In this document: piece by piece, positions 17,125 to 25,372 of the stretch | Numbering within the stretch: position 1 is the first letter of the stretch | Layout of the letters: each line of letters begins with the position of its first letter | Notes under the pieces: model-generated | Told to the model about the DNA's origin: nothing | Database searches by the model: none | The model's input: only the letters and a program-made list of their open reading frames with translations | Origin: AC-32 sp963765785 | Lineage (GTDB): Bacteria; Actinomycetota; Thermoleophilia; Gaiellales; Gaiellaceae | Length of the DNA stretch: 64,000 nucleotides | NCBI GenBank assembly: GCA_963765785.1 | Contig: CAVXXW010000002.1 | Location: 29,916-93,915 of the forward strand | Reading direction: 5' to 3' | Position numbers and translations under genes: made by a program

Positions 17125-20100
17125 GCACGCGCGGCCCCAGCGCCGACCGCCAGCCTGACCGGTTCGACCAGGGACGGAGCGTCGGCTGGCGACAAGAGAG
17201 CAGTGCGCCCGGGCGCGTGGGCGGCTACCGGTGCGGCCGCGCCAGCAGCCGTGATCAGAAGCCACCCGAGCAGGCCCGGTGACGTCAAGCCCAGGAAACC
17301 AGTCAAGGGTCGAACGTGAAGCGCGGCGGCGAGCGCCGCAACCGTGGCCCCGACCGCTGCCCCTGTGGCGCGGCTCACGCCGCCGGCCGCGCGGCTCGCA
17401 TCCAGTGTCTGCGTCAGCTGGGTGACCACGATCGAGGCGAAGCCGACGCTCTGCGCACGCGCCGGAGCCAGAAGCAGGCGGGCGATCGCGTAGGCGACGA
17501 TCGCCGGCCCGGCGGTTGCTACGGCGCGCGTCAGGATCTCCGCCCGCAGTGGCGCACCGAGAGCGCTCTCGCCCTCGCGCGCGAGCCCCGAGAGGTCCCG
17601 CCGGCGGGGTGACTGGATGACCAGCGAGATCGCCGGCAGAACGTCGGACACGAGGTTGACGGCGAGCACCTGACGGGCGGTCAGTGGAGCAGAGACCCCG
17701 GCGCTCGCGAGCACGACGATGAACGCGACTTCGCCCAGGTTCCCGCCGAGAAGCATCGCGAGAGCGCGCCGCAGGTTGGCCCAGAAGGTGCGGCCCTCGA
17801 TCAGCGCTTCGACGAGCACCCCGAAGTCGTCGTCGGTGAGGACGACGTCGCCTGCCTGGCGCGCCACCTCCGTTCCGCCCCGGCCCATCGCAACACCGAC
17901 GTCGGCCAGGCGAAGAGCCGGCCCGTCGTTGACGCCGTCGCCGGTCATCGCGACCACGTGCCCACGACGCCTCAACGCCTCGACGATCCTGACCTTCTCG
18001 AGCGGCACGATCCGCGCGACGACAGACGTCCCCTCGAGGGCGTCCGAAAGCTCGTCGTCGGTGAGATGCTCGATGTCGAATCCGGTCAGGACCTTCCCGC
18101 CGTCGAGGAGCCCGAGCTCGCGGCCGATCGCGCGCGCGGTCGCCGGATGGTCTCCGGTCAGCATGATCACGCGGATCCCCGCTCGACGGCATAGCTCCAG
18201 CGCCTGCGCGGCGCCGGGCCGCAGCGTGTCGCGGATGCCGAGAAACCCGAGCGCAACGAGGTGACGTGGATCCGTGACGTCGCCGCCATCACTGTCCGCG
18301 ACCATCAGCACCCGCAGGCCGTCGTCGGCGAGCTCGTGCGCATGGCGGAGGAGCTCACGCCGACCGCTCCAATCCAGCTTGCGCACGTGCCCGTCCCGGC
18401 GGACGTATGCGCAACGGTCAACGACTTCCTCGGCGGACCCCTTCACGCACAGGCGACCGTCGAGCTGAGCGGCGTGGAACTGGCGCGCGGCATCGAACGG
18501 GCTCTCGGCCGTGCGGTCGGCGTCGAGGCCGGCGTCGAGGCCCGCCCTGCGCGCGCCCTCGAGCACGGCGACGTCGGTCGAGTGCGCGGCAACGCTTGTC
18601 GAGCCCACACGCGGGCTCGCGATCGCAGCGCAACGAAGGATCGACCGCAGCGGCTCCGAGAGGGTGGCCGGCTCGCCTTGCTCCCCGCCTGGAGCCACGA
18701 CTGCCTGCAGGCTCAGGCGGTTCTCGGTCAGTGTCCCGGTCTTGTCGACGCAGGCCACGTCGACGCGACCGAGCGCCTCCACAGCCGTGAGCCGGCGGAC
18801 CAACGCCCGGCGGCTGACGAGGCGGCGGGCCACCCCCGCCTGCCCGAGGCTGGCCAGCAGCGGAAGCCCCTCGGGGACGGCCGCGATCGCGGTGCTCGCG
18901 CCCAGGGCCAGCTGCGCGGCGAGCGGCCGTCGCCAGAGCAATCCGGCCAGGATCACGACCGCGCCCCCCGCGACGACCACCGGGAGCACCTCGAGCAGCA
19001 TCGCGTGGAGGCGGCGACCGAGCGGGCTCTCGGAGTCGCCCGCGGTCGCGACCGCGGCCGCCGTGGCGCCGTGGCGCGTACCAGGGCCGATCGCGAACGC
19101 GACCGCGCGCCCCGACCCGGACGTCACATCGGTCCCATCGAGAACGACCCGACCGTCCGAGGGGCCGCCGTCGACGTGCTTCGACAAGGGGAACGATTCG
19201 CCCGTGAGCGGTGCCTCGTCGACCCCGAGGGCGCGCGAACGGATCACGCGTGCGTCAGCTGCCACGCGGTCGCCGGGGCCGAGGAGGAGCACGTCGCCCG
19301 GCACGACCTCGGAGGCGGGAACGCTGACGGGGTGGCCGTCGCGCAGAACGCGAGCCTGGACGCGCCCCAGCCGTTCGAGCTCCGCGGCCGCCGAGCCGGC
19401 CTGACGTTCCTGCACCGCGCCAAGCAGCGCGTTGAGGCCGATGACGGCGGAGATGAGAACGACGTCGGCCGCTGCACCCGTGGCCAGGGACAGCCCAGCA
19501 CCGACCACGAGAATCCCCGTCATCGGTGACCGGAGCTGCTCCATCACGCCTGCCACGAAGGCGTTGCGGGACGGCTCGAGCTCGACCCGTCGGAAACGCC
19601 GGGCTGCCTCCGCGCTCGTGAGCCCGCGCCGATCGGTGGCGAGCGCGCGGAAGACGTCGTCGACCGGGCGCCGCCCCCAGCGCTCCGGACGAGGATCCAC
19701 AAGCCGGGCCAGCGACGACTGCGGCTCTGAGCCGCCGCGCAACCGAAGCCAGGCGACGACGAGGCCGACTGCAGCTGCAAGGTTCGTCACCGTCGCAGCC
19801 GCCTCGTGGGTCGGCGCGCCGCGCGCGATACGCGCCGAGCCAAGCGCGTTCGCCGCAAGGGCGAGCAGCTGTGCATCGGCCAGGCTTCGCTCGCGCAGCG
19901 AGGCGGCCTCCAGCACGGCCCCGGCACTGGCGAGGTCGGGCGCGAGCACGTCCACGGCGGGGGCGAAGGGCTCGCTCAGGCCGGCGGCCAGGCCGATCGA
20001 GAGGGTTGCGAGCGCGAGCGCTTCTCCGGCATCGGCCGCGTCGGTCACCACCGCGACTCGGGCGCCGTCCGCAGCCGCACGCCGAACGGCGGTCGCCGCG

Positions 20101-21689
20101 TCGCCGGCCGCCGGCTCCACCCCGGCCTCCCGCGCAAGCTCGCGCGCCGATGCGGCCGCCCGCACGTCGTGAACGAGCACGACCCTCAGGCCCAGTTTTC
20201 GGCAGGCCCGGGCGAAGGGCTTCGCGTCGCGGGCGAGGCGCGGCTTGACCGAGAGAGTCGCCAGCCGGTCGGCTCCGCGCCGCAGCACGAGTGTGAACAC
20301 GCCTTCAGGCCTGGGGCGATCCGGTCGCAGCGTGTACTGCTGGCCCTGGATCGTCGCGTGGGCGACTTCGCCGTCGAAGGTGCCGTTCCCGTCGGCCCTC
20401 TGGGCCAGCGCAGGCCACCGCATCGGCCCCCACGGCCAGCCGGCGAGCGCAGCGACGGAAACCGCGAGCCCGACCGCCTCTTCCGCGCTGAGCGTGGGGT
20501 CGAGCAGAGTCGCACTGTCCAGCTCGAGCCCGTCCGTGAGCACACGAACGCTGTCGAGCACGACGACGTCCGGCCGGCGGAGGACTGCGTCTTCCCGGAC
20601 CGGCAGTGCCCCGCAGCGGAGTGCGCGAAGGTTCGTTCCCGCGTCCGCGGCCTCGCGCGCGAGCACTGCCGGACGCGGGCTGAGCAGGACGACTACGCCG
20701 ATCGCGCGCGAGAACGACCGCGTCACCAGGAAGGTCAGGGCTCCGGCGACGAACGACGCCAGGTCCAGCCACTCGAGATACGTGGGCTCCTCCTCACGGC
20801 CCCGGCTTCGCAAGCTCGCGGCGGGTGGGTTCCGCTTGAGCTCGACCACGAACGGCCCACCGAAGAGTCGGGCGCCGGCCCCGACCTTCGCGCCGGGCTG
20901 GAGCGGTCGCGGCAGGCCGTCCCGCGCGACCGCCGAGCCGGTGCCACGGACGATTCGGCCACCGATCGGTAGGCGATCTCCGTCGTCGATAGTCGCCAGC
21001 CAGCCGGCCTCGGCCGGGGCCTTCACGCTCGAGCGTCCGGCATAGGCTTGGAGCGCGCGCCTCCGCTCCAGCGACTCGGTCAACTGGCGGACCGCGACGA
21101 GCGCCGCGACCGCCAGCCCGAGCGGGCTACCCGCAACCGTTTGCGCGAGGATCGAGGCAACTCCCAGAGTCGCGGTGCGACCCTCGTCGCCGAGCACGCG
21201 GCGGGCAAGCGCGCGGAGCTCGGGCGAGCCGTCGATCACCGAGGCCGCCGCGGCAACCCCCGCGGCGTAGCGACTCGCCACGAGCGGCTCGGCCCGGCGC
21301 CCCCGCATCGCGACGATGCCGAGCCCCGCGCACGCCCCGAGCACCCGGGCGAGCCGCTCCGCCAGCTCCAGAGTGGCTGAATCGACGCTGAGCGTCGCGC
21401 GGGCCGGACGAGCCGCCCGACGTGGCTCGGAGACTCGTCTCGGCTCCCCGGGGGAGAGCCGGTCGAGGTCCGCCGCGACCCGGAGTGCGTCGGTGACCCG
21501 CTCGTCGAACTGGACGAGAACGTTCAGCGTGAGTCGATTCGTGCGCACCGCGCGGGCGCCGGCGATCGCGTCGAGCAGGCGCCGAACGTCCGGCTCACCC
21601 TGCTCCCAGCCGCGGGGCCAGTGGACGCGCACGCGGCCGCGGGCGACGTGCACGACGCGCGTCTCGGACGGCGTCACTGCGAGCGTCAC
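17121..21689 (-). CDS. ctpI: CtpI-type giant P-type ATPase
   Basis: A 1522-residue P-type ATPase resembling mycobacterial CtpI. The active half has TGESFPLSKH (about residue 830), the phosphorylation site DKTGTLT (about 978) and MTGDGVNDGPALRLADVGVA (about 1250), with a P2-type C-terminal membrane domain. The N-terminal 700 residues look like a decayed second P-ATPase. They contain an HMA-like start (VVHVARGRVRVHWPRGWEQG), an actuator-like DGDRLPIGGRIV (about 238), DSVRVLTDG where DKTGTLT should be (about 378), and DAADAGEALALATLSIGLA where GDGVND should be. The transported ion is unknown. The start is GTG 21689, 20 bases after a small ORF. Confidence 0.85.
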   Translation of the reverse strand: MTLAVTPSETRVVHVARGRVRVHWPRGWEQGEPDVRRLLDAIAGARAVRTNRLTLNVLVQFDERVTDALRVAADLDRLSPGEPRRVSEPRRAARPARATLSVDSATLELAERLARVLGACAGLGIVAMRGRRAEPLVASRYAAGVAAAASVIDGSPELRALARRVLGDEGRTATLGVASILAQTVAGSPLGLAVAALVAVRQLTESLERRRALQAYAGRSSVKAPAEAGWLATIDDGDRLPIGGRIVRGTGSAVARDGLPRPLQPGAKVGAGARLFGGPFVVELKRNPPAASLRSRGREEEPTYLEWLDLASFVAGALTFLVTRSFSRAIGVVVLLSPRPAVLAREAADAGTNLRALRCGALPVREDAVLRRPDVVVLDSVRVLTDGLELDSATLLDPTLSAEEAVGLAVSVAALAGWPWGPMRWPALAQRADGNGTFDGEVAHATIQGQQYTLRPDRPRPEGVFTLVLRRGADRLATLSVKPRLARDAKPFARACRKLGLRVVLVHDVRAAASARELAREAGVEPAAGDAATAVRRAAADGARVAVVTDAADAGEALALATLSIGLAAGLSEPFAPAVDVLAPDLASAGAVLEAASLRERSLADAQLLALAANALGSARIARGAPTHEAAATVTNLAAAVGLVVAWLRLRGGSEPQSSLARLVDPRPERWGRRPVDDVFRALATDRRGLTSAEAARRFRRVELEPSRNAFVAGVMEQLRSPMTGILVVGAGLSLATGAAADVVLISAVIGLNALLGAVQERQAGSAAAELERLGRVQARVLRDGHPVSVPASEVVPGDVLLLGPGDRVAADARVIRSRALGVDEAPLTGESFPLSKHVDGGPSDGRVVLDGTDVTSGSGRAVAFAIGPGTRHGATAAAVATAGDSESPLGRRLHAMLLEVLPVVVAGGAVVILAGLLWRRPLAAQLALGASTAIAAVPEGLPLLASLGQAGVARRLVSRRALVRRLTAVEALGRVDVACVDKTGTLTENRLSLQAVVAPGGEQGEPATLSEPLRSILRCAAIASPRVGSTSVAAHSTDVAVLEGARRAGLDAGLDADRTAESPFDAARQFHAAQLDGRLCVKGSAEEVVDRCAYVRRDGHVRKLDWSGRRELLRHAHELADDGLRVLMVADSDGGDVTDPRHLVALGFLGIRDTLRPGAAQALELCRRAGIRVIMLTGDHPATARAIGRELGLLDGGKVLTGFDIEHLTDDELSDALEGTSVVARIVPLEKVRIVEALRRRGHVVAMTGDGVNDGPALRLADVGVAMGRGGTEVARQAGDVVLTDDDFGVLVEALIEGRTFWANLRRALAMLLGGNLGEVAFIVVLASAGVSAPLTARQVLAVNLVSDVLPAISLVIQSPRRRDLSGLAREGESALGAPLRAEILTRAVATAGPAIVAYAIARLLLAPARAQSVGFASIVVTQLTQTLDASRAAGGVSRATGAAVGATVAALAAALHVRPLTGFLGLTSPGLLGWLLITAAGAAAPVAAHAPGRTALLSPADAPSLVEPVRLAVGAGAARA

Positions 21690-21709
21690 GCTGTCGCCGC
21701 GTCCGGCCG

Positions 21710-21886
21710 CTAGCTACCTGCGCGAAGCTCGTCGCGTGCGCTCTGGGCCTCGGCCCAGACGTCTTCCGCGATCTCGAACGCGCGTGCGAGGAGCGAGTGC
21801 GCGAGCTGCCGGGTGTCGGCCTCGACTTGCGCCACGAGCTCCTCGGCGTGCGCGAGCACCTCGCTCTCGCCTACCTGGGCCGTCAT
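21710..21886 (-). CDS. 58-residue protein in the ctpI operon
   Basis: ATG 21886 overlaps the stop of the preceding gene as ATGA, a sign of coupled translation, and the ORF ends at TAG 21710. The protein is a soluble amphipathic helix or coiled coil (GESEVLAHAEELVAQVEADT, later EIAEDVWAEAQSARDELRAG). No family is recognised. The ATPase gene starts 20 bases downstream. Position and coupling suggest it works with the ATPase, perhaps as a regulatory or scaffold peptide. Confidence 0.6.
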   Translation of the reverse strand: MTAQVGESEVLAHAEELVAQVEADTRQLAHSLLARAFEIAEDVWAEAQSARDELRAGS

Positions 21887-22215
21887 CCGCCTGCTCGGGC
21901 TCCTGCCCGTGCACTCTTGGCGCGCGGCCGGGACGAGCGAGTGCTCGGCCGCGACGGTTTCGTCGTCGGTGCTGTCGTCTTACCATCGGCTGCCTGACGC
22001 GCCTGCTGTGCCTCGCCGACGAGGTCGCCGGCAAGGTCGCCGGCCGACGACGCCACGCGCTCCGCACCGTGCGCGACGTCGGTCGCCGCAGACGCGAACG
22101 ACTCTCCCGCGTTCATGACATTGGCCACGCCGTAGACAGCGACGCGGCGGACGAAGTTCCGTCCGCGCTCGGACATGAGGACGGCTGTGGCTCCGGCTGC
22201 AACCCATGCGTTCAT
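21883..22215 (-). CDS. 110-residue protein in the ctpI operon
   Basis: ATG 22215 is preceded by AAGAAGGGAGCACC. The N-terminus MNAWVAAGATAVLMSERGRN is a short hydrophobic helix followed by FVRRVAVYGVANVMNAGESF. An Ala-rich central helix (AERVASSAGDLAGDLVGEAQ) and a basic Ser/Pro/Arg-rich tail complete it. It looks like a small membrane-associated helical protein. It is the first gene of a three-gene operon (this gene, the 58-residue gene, ctpI), linked by an ATGA overlap. Its function is unknown. Confidence 0.6.
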   Translation of the reverse strand: MNAWVAAGATAVLMSERGRNFVRRVAVYGVANVMNAGESFASAATDVAHGAERVASSAGDLAGDLVGEAQQARQAADGKTTAPTTKPSRPSTRSSRPRAKSARAGARAGG

Positions 22216-22443
22216 TGGTGCTCCCTTCTTCCGTGTCCCTTTACGAGCTCCACGTACCACCCGACCCCCTGCCTAGATCGATGGCCAATTGTGCCAGTAC
22301 AGGGGCGCTCCGACCATCGTCCACATCGGATGAGCGGTGCTGCGGCGGCGCGCGGACACTATGCATGTCCGACACCGTCCTTCCCGACGAGGGCTGGGCC
22401 GGATCGCCGAAGCGAACCAACCCAGCCGAGGTCAGCTCAACGC

Positions 22444-23127
22444 TCAGACGTTGCAGTTGAGGTTATTCATGGGCGCGGTCGTCGCAGAGGACAGTGCCCA
22501 GGCCGTCACCGTCCAGATGAAGTGGGGATTGCCTGCGTTACCCGAGCCGCTGGCCGAAATGAAACCGGCTCCGGTGACCGTGTTGCAGATTCGGTCCGCC
22601 TCCGCAGGGCCGAGGCGAACGTCGAGGCCGTTTAGCTTGAGCCCCCCGCAGGTGGCGACGGTCGCGCTGGTGTTCGTGGTCGCGCAGGTCAGGATCGCGC
22701 TCCGCACGAGCTGGGTCGGCGTGAAGGCATCGACCGGAGGCAGGTCAGCAGGCCCCTGTGGCCCGGTCGTGCCTTTAGGCCCGGTCGGTCCGACGGGGCC
22801 GGTTGTGCCTTTCGGCCCGGTGGTGCCCTTCGGTCCGGTGGACCCTTTCGCCCCTGGCGGTCCGGCGGGCCCGGTCGCGCCCTTCGCTCCGGTCGGTCCC
22901 GGCGGCCCCTGCGTTCCGGTCTGGTTCCACGAGATCGGCTTCTCGCTCGGCAGACACTGGTCGGCCGCCGGATCGATCAGCCGGAGCTGGCCGTTCTGTG
23001 TCTTGTAACAGCCGTTGATCACCCCGCCGCCGCCGATGTCTGCGACGGCATAGGTGACCCCTCCCGCGATCGCCACCACGACGACGGCGGTGACTGCCAG
23101 CGCAACGCGACGAAAGCGTCGGTGCAT
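22444..23127 (-). CDS. Collagen-like Gly-X-Y repeat surface protein
   Basis: A 227-residue protein. The N-terminal helix ALAVTAVVVVAIAGGVTYAV acts as signal or anchor. A short domain follows with CYKTQNGQLRLIDPAADQCL, a motif seen before collagen-like repeats in actinobacterial exported proteins. Nineteen Gly-X-Y triplets come next (about residues 71-127, rich in GPT, GPK, GTT and GAK). A C-terminal domain of about 100 residues has cysteines in TCATTN, ATCGG, RICN and NLNCN. The layout predicts an exported trimeric fibre with a globular tip; this is inference from the repeats. It is divergent from the lipoprotein at 23310. Confidence 0.75.
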   Translation of the reverse strand: MHRRFRRVALAVTAVVVVAIAGGVTYAVADIGGGGVINGCYKTQNGQLRLIDPAADQCLPSEKPISWNQTGTQGPPGPTGAKGATGPAGPPGAKGSTGPKGTTGPKGTTGPVGPTGPKGTTGPQGPADLPPVDAFTPTQLVRSAILTCATTNTSATVATCGGLKLNGLDVRLGPAEADRICNTVTGAGFISASGSGNAGNPHFIWTVTAWALSSATTAPMNNLNCNV

Positions 23128-23309
23128 GGCTTCCCCCTTGTTCGTACTCCTCGCCCGCGAGGCCGCAGGATCGAGGGCCTGACGAGCTGAGCGTAGGACG
23201 CGAGGTGCGTCGTGTCTATGGCACCGAGATCGACCTTCGGCTTCGAGCGACCCGAGCAGCGCCCGTCACGTCGTTCTCGGCGAGCTGAGGGTGCCCGCTA
23301 GGCTCGGTC

Positions 23310-23771
23310 GTGATGTCGCGGCTTCGCTCAGCGGCTCCCGCGCCTTCGGCGACGGCGGCTCTCGCGCTCGCCGTTGGCGCGCTCGCGTTCCTTGCGGCCG
23401 GCTGCAGCAGCGGCGGCAAGCATGCGGTAGCGACAACCGCCGCGTCGCCGAAGAGCCCGGCGCCGTGCAAGCTCACCAAGGCACAGCGCCGCACCGTCGC
23501 CCTGGCGCTCGCCGACATTCGGCACCTGCGGCGGATCCAGGCGCCGGTGCAATCGTTCTCCCAGCGCGGGGCGCCGGGTCAAGAGGAGATGACCGGGCAG
23601 TTCCAGCTCGACCTCGGCTCGACGAAGCTTCCCGTGAACGTGTTCTCGCACCTGCTCCATCTTGCGAAGGTGGCGACCCGTCTCTGCGGTGATTGCGGCT
23701 CGAGCCTCGAGACCGAGGAGCCGGTCCTAGGGAGTCGTAGCGGCCTGACGAGCGGACAGAGCTGCGGCTAG
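23310..23771 (+). CDS. Lipoprotein of unknown function
   Basis: A 153-residue protein, with GTG 23310 or the adjacent ATG 23313 as start. The signal peptide ends at a lipobox LAAGC (GALAFLAAGCSSGGKH), so the mature protein should be lipid-anchored. The mature part has PCKLTKAQRRTVALALADIR and a later NVFSHLLHLAKVATRLCGDC. No known domain was recognised. It is convergent with the gene at 23774, whose stop is two bases away. Confidence 0.6.
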   Translation: MMSRLRSAAPAPSATAALALAVGALAFLAAGCSSGGKHAVATTAASPKSPAPCKLTKAQRRTVALALADIRHLRRIQAPVQSFSQRGAPGQEEMTGQFQLDLGSTKLPVNVFSHLLHLAKVATRLCGDCGSSLETEEPVLGSRSGLTSGQSCG

Positions 23772-23773
23772 GT

Positions 23774-24166
23774 TCAGTCGGCTTGGCGAGCGGCGACGAG
23801 CCTGTGCGCGCCGTCGTGCGCGCCGTCGAGCTCCCCATGCCGCCGGCCGAGGCGGAAGCGGCACTCGTACCACTCGGAGCCGGCTACGCGCCGCATCCGC
23901 ACCCAGCCTCTCGAGCGGAGCTCCGACTTGAGCGCCTCGAGCGCGGCCAGCGCTCTTGGGTCCTCGCGCACCGGCACCGGGGTCTGCCACGGCCACCTCC
24001 AGGTCGGGAACGTCGGCGACACCAGGAACGGGCCGCGGCCGTTCGGGCCCTGGGCGTAGAACTGCGCGGTGGCATAGCCTCGCCAGAGGGCGATCGAGCA
24101 TTGCGGCGGCGGCGTTGGTGTCACGACCCTTCCGAGCGAGGTGTCGTCTTCATCGTGGCCAACCAC
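23774..24166 (-). CDS. Conserved-looking hypothetical protein
   Basis: A 130-residue soluble protein. The central part CSIALWRGYATAQFYAQGPN, followed by a proline/tryptophan segment (SPTFPTWRWPWQTPVPVRED) and a helix PRALAALEALKSELRSRGWV, ends with GSEWYECRFRLGRR. This strand-helix-strand pattern is common in uncharacterised actinobacterial proteins; no function can be assigned. The start at 24166 is uncertain because the first 20 residues are polar and unmatched. Confidence 0.5.
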   Translation of the reverse strand: MVGHDEDDTSLGRVVTPTPPPQCSIALWRGYATAQFYAQGPNGRGPFLVSPTFPTWRWPWQTPVPVREDPRALAALEALKSELRSRGWVRMRRVAGSEWYECRFRLGRRHGELDGAHDGAHRLVAARQAD

Positions 24167-24207
24167 GCCGTGCCGCGCAACCGTCCGTTCGGCGAGGTTC
24201 GAGCGGC

Positions 24208-24672
24208 CTAGTTCTCGCCCTCCCAGTACTCGAGTGTCGGGCCGCGCCGGGCGAGCATGATCGGCTTGCCCTCGGCGTTCGACGCCGAGACCTTCTCCGT
24301 GTCGAGGTAGTGGACGACGTCCGGGGCGACCATCGACGAGAGCATCAGCACGCGGACCGGCGCGTCGGTGTGGTTGACGATCTGGTGCGCGCCCGACTCA
24401 CCGCGCGGGAAGCAGACGACGTCGCCCTCCTTCACGACCCGCTCGCCCTCGGGCGTGCGGAGCGTCGGCTCACCGCGGACGACGAGCGCCCACTCCTCGT
24501 TCGCGTAGTGGGTGTGGTACGGCCACATCTTGTTGCCGGGCTCGACCTCGCACATGCTCGCCCCGATCAGCTCGCCGCCGATGTGATGGCCGACGAACGC
24601 CTCGCGCATGCGCCAGCCCTCGCGGTCGCGCGTCTCGTGCCACTCGTCGCCGTGCAGGTTGAAGACCTTCAT
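24208..24672 (-). CDS. Cupin-domain protein
   Basis: A 154-residue single-domain cupin. The metal-site motif 1 appears as MWPYHTHYANEEWALVVRGE (H-x-H then a Glu), and motif 2 as DVVCFPRGESGAHQIVNHTD. It begins MKVFNLHGDEWHE. Cupins bind a metal for dioxygenase, isomerase or sensing roles; the substrate is unknown here. The start overlaps the stop of the upstream cupin-TPR gene (24669-24672, ATGA), so the pair is translationally coupled and probably acts together. Confidence 0.75.
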   Translation of the reverse strand: MKVFNLHGDEWHETRDREGWRMREAFVGHHIGGELIGASMCEVEPGNKMWPYHTHYANEEWALVVRGEPTLRTPEGERVVKEGDVVCFPRGESGAHQIVNHTDAPVRVLMLSSMVAPDVVHYLDTEKVSASNAEGKPIMLARRGPTLEYWEGEN

Positions 24673-25313
24673 CCGGCCATCAGCTCCTTGAAGGCGGGCT
24701 CGTCACGGATCGCGTCGAAGTCAGAGTCCTCGGCGGCCATCTCCCGGAAGCGATCCGAGCGCGCGACGCCCTGGCGCAGATGCTCCAGCGCGTCCTCCTT
24801 GCGCCCGGCGAGGCTTTCGACGCAGGCGAGGTTGTACAGCATGGCCGGATACTCAGGGTGGGCGTCGACCAGCTCGCGCGCACGGTCGGCGGCCTCGTCG
24901 TACTGCTTGGCGTTGTAGAGCGGCGCAACCTCGGTCCAGAGCTCCCAACCGCTCGGCTCGTACGCCCGGCCGGGCATCGCGCCGATCGCGACGAGCGTCG
25001 TGCCGGGCTCTTCGGCGAACGCGGTCCGCTTCACACCCGGCTCGGCGTACACGAAGGTCCCCGCCGGCGCGTCGACACTTTCACCGTCGAGCTCGAACCG
25101 CGCGCGGCCGGTCTGCACGAGGTAGAGCTCCTCGTCGTCGTCCTCGCCCGCCTCGTCGTGCTCGTTGATGATCCGGTCGCCGACCTCCTTGCCCGTCCAG
25201 GTGTTGACGCCGAACGACCTGATGCCGAAGTGGTGCCGGACCGGCCGCCAAGGCTCACGGCCGTCGGTGATCTCGTCGATCTCGTCCAGCTTCGCCACGG
25301 CGTACCTGCTCAT
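24669..25313 (-). CDS. Cupin with C-terminal TPR-like region
   Basis: A 214-residue protein. The N-terminal cupin (about residues 25-115) contains DEELYLVQTGRARFELDGES and APAGTFVYAEPGVKRTAF. The second half is a short TPR-like helical array (YNAKQYDEAADRARELVDAH, then PAMLYNLACVESLAGRKEDA) ending in ELMAG. The fusion is frequent in actinobacteria and of unknown function. It is the first gene of a coupled pair with 24208-24672 and is read divergently from the cyclase at 25373 across only 59 bases. Confidence 0.7.
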   Translation of the reverse strand: MSRYAVAKLDEIDEITDGREPWRPVRHHFGIRSFGVNTWTGKEVGDRIINEHDEAGEDDDEELYLVQTGRARFELDGESVDAPAGTFVYAEPGVKRTAFAEEPGTTLVAIGAMPGRAYEPSGWELWTEVAPLYNAKQYDEAADRARELVDAHPEYPAMLYNLACVESLAGRKEDALEHLRQGVARSDRFREMAAEDSDFDAIRDEPAFKELMAG

Positions 25314-25372
25314 GGAAGCCTCCTCCGCTCGGGTGGCGGCAACCTATCGAGCGGAATACGCTCACCGCGGCG

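Noticed and set aside
18261..19529. Long plus-strand ORF of 422 codons
   Set aside because: It is antisense to the CtpI-type ATPase and has Arg/Ala/Gly-rich composition without motifs, as expected from a shadow frame in high-GC DNA.
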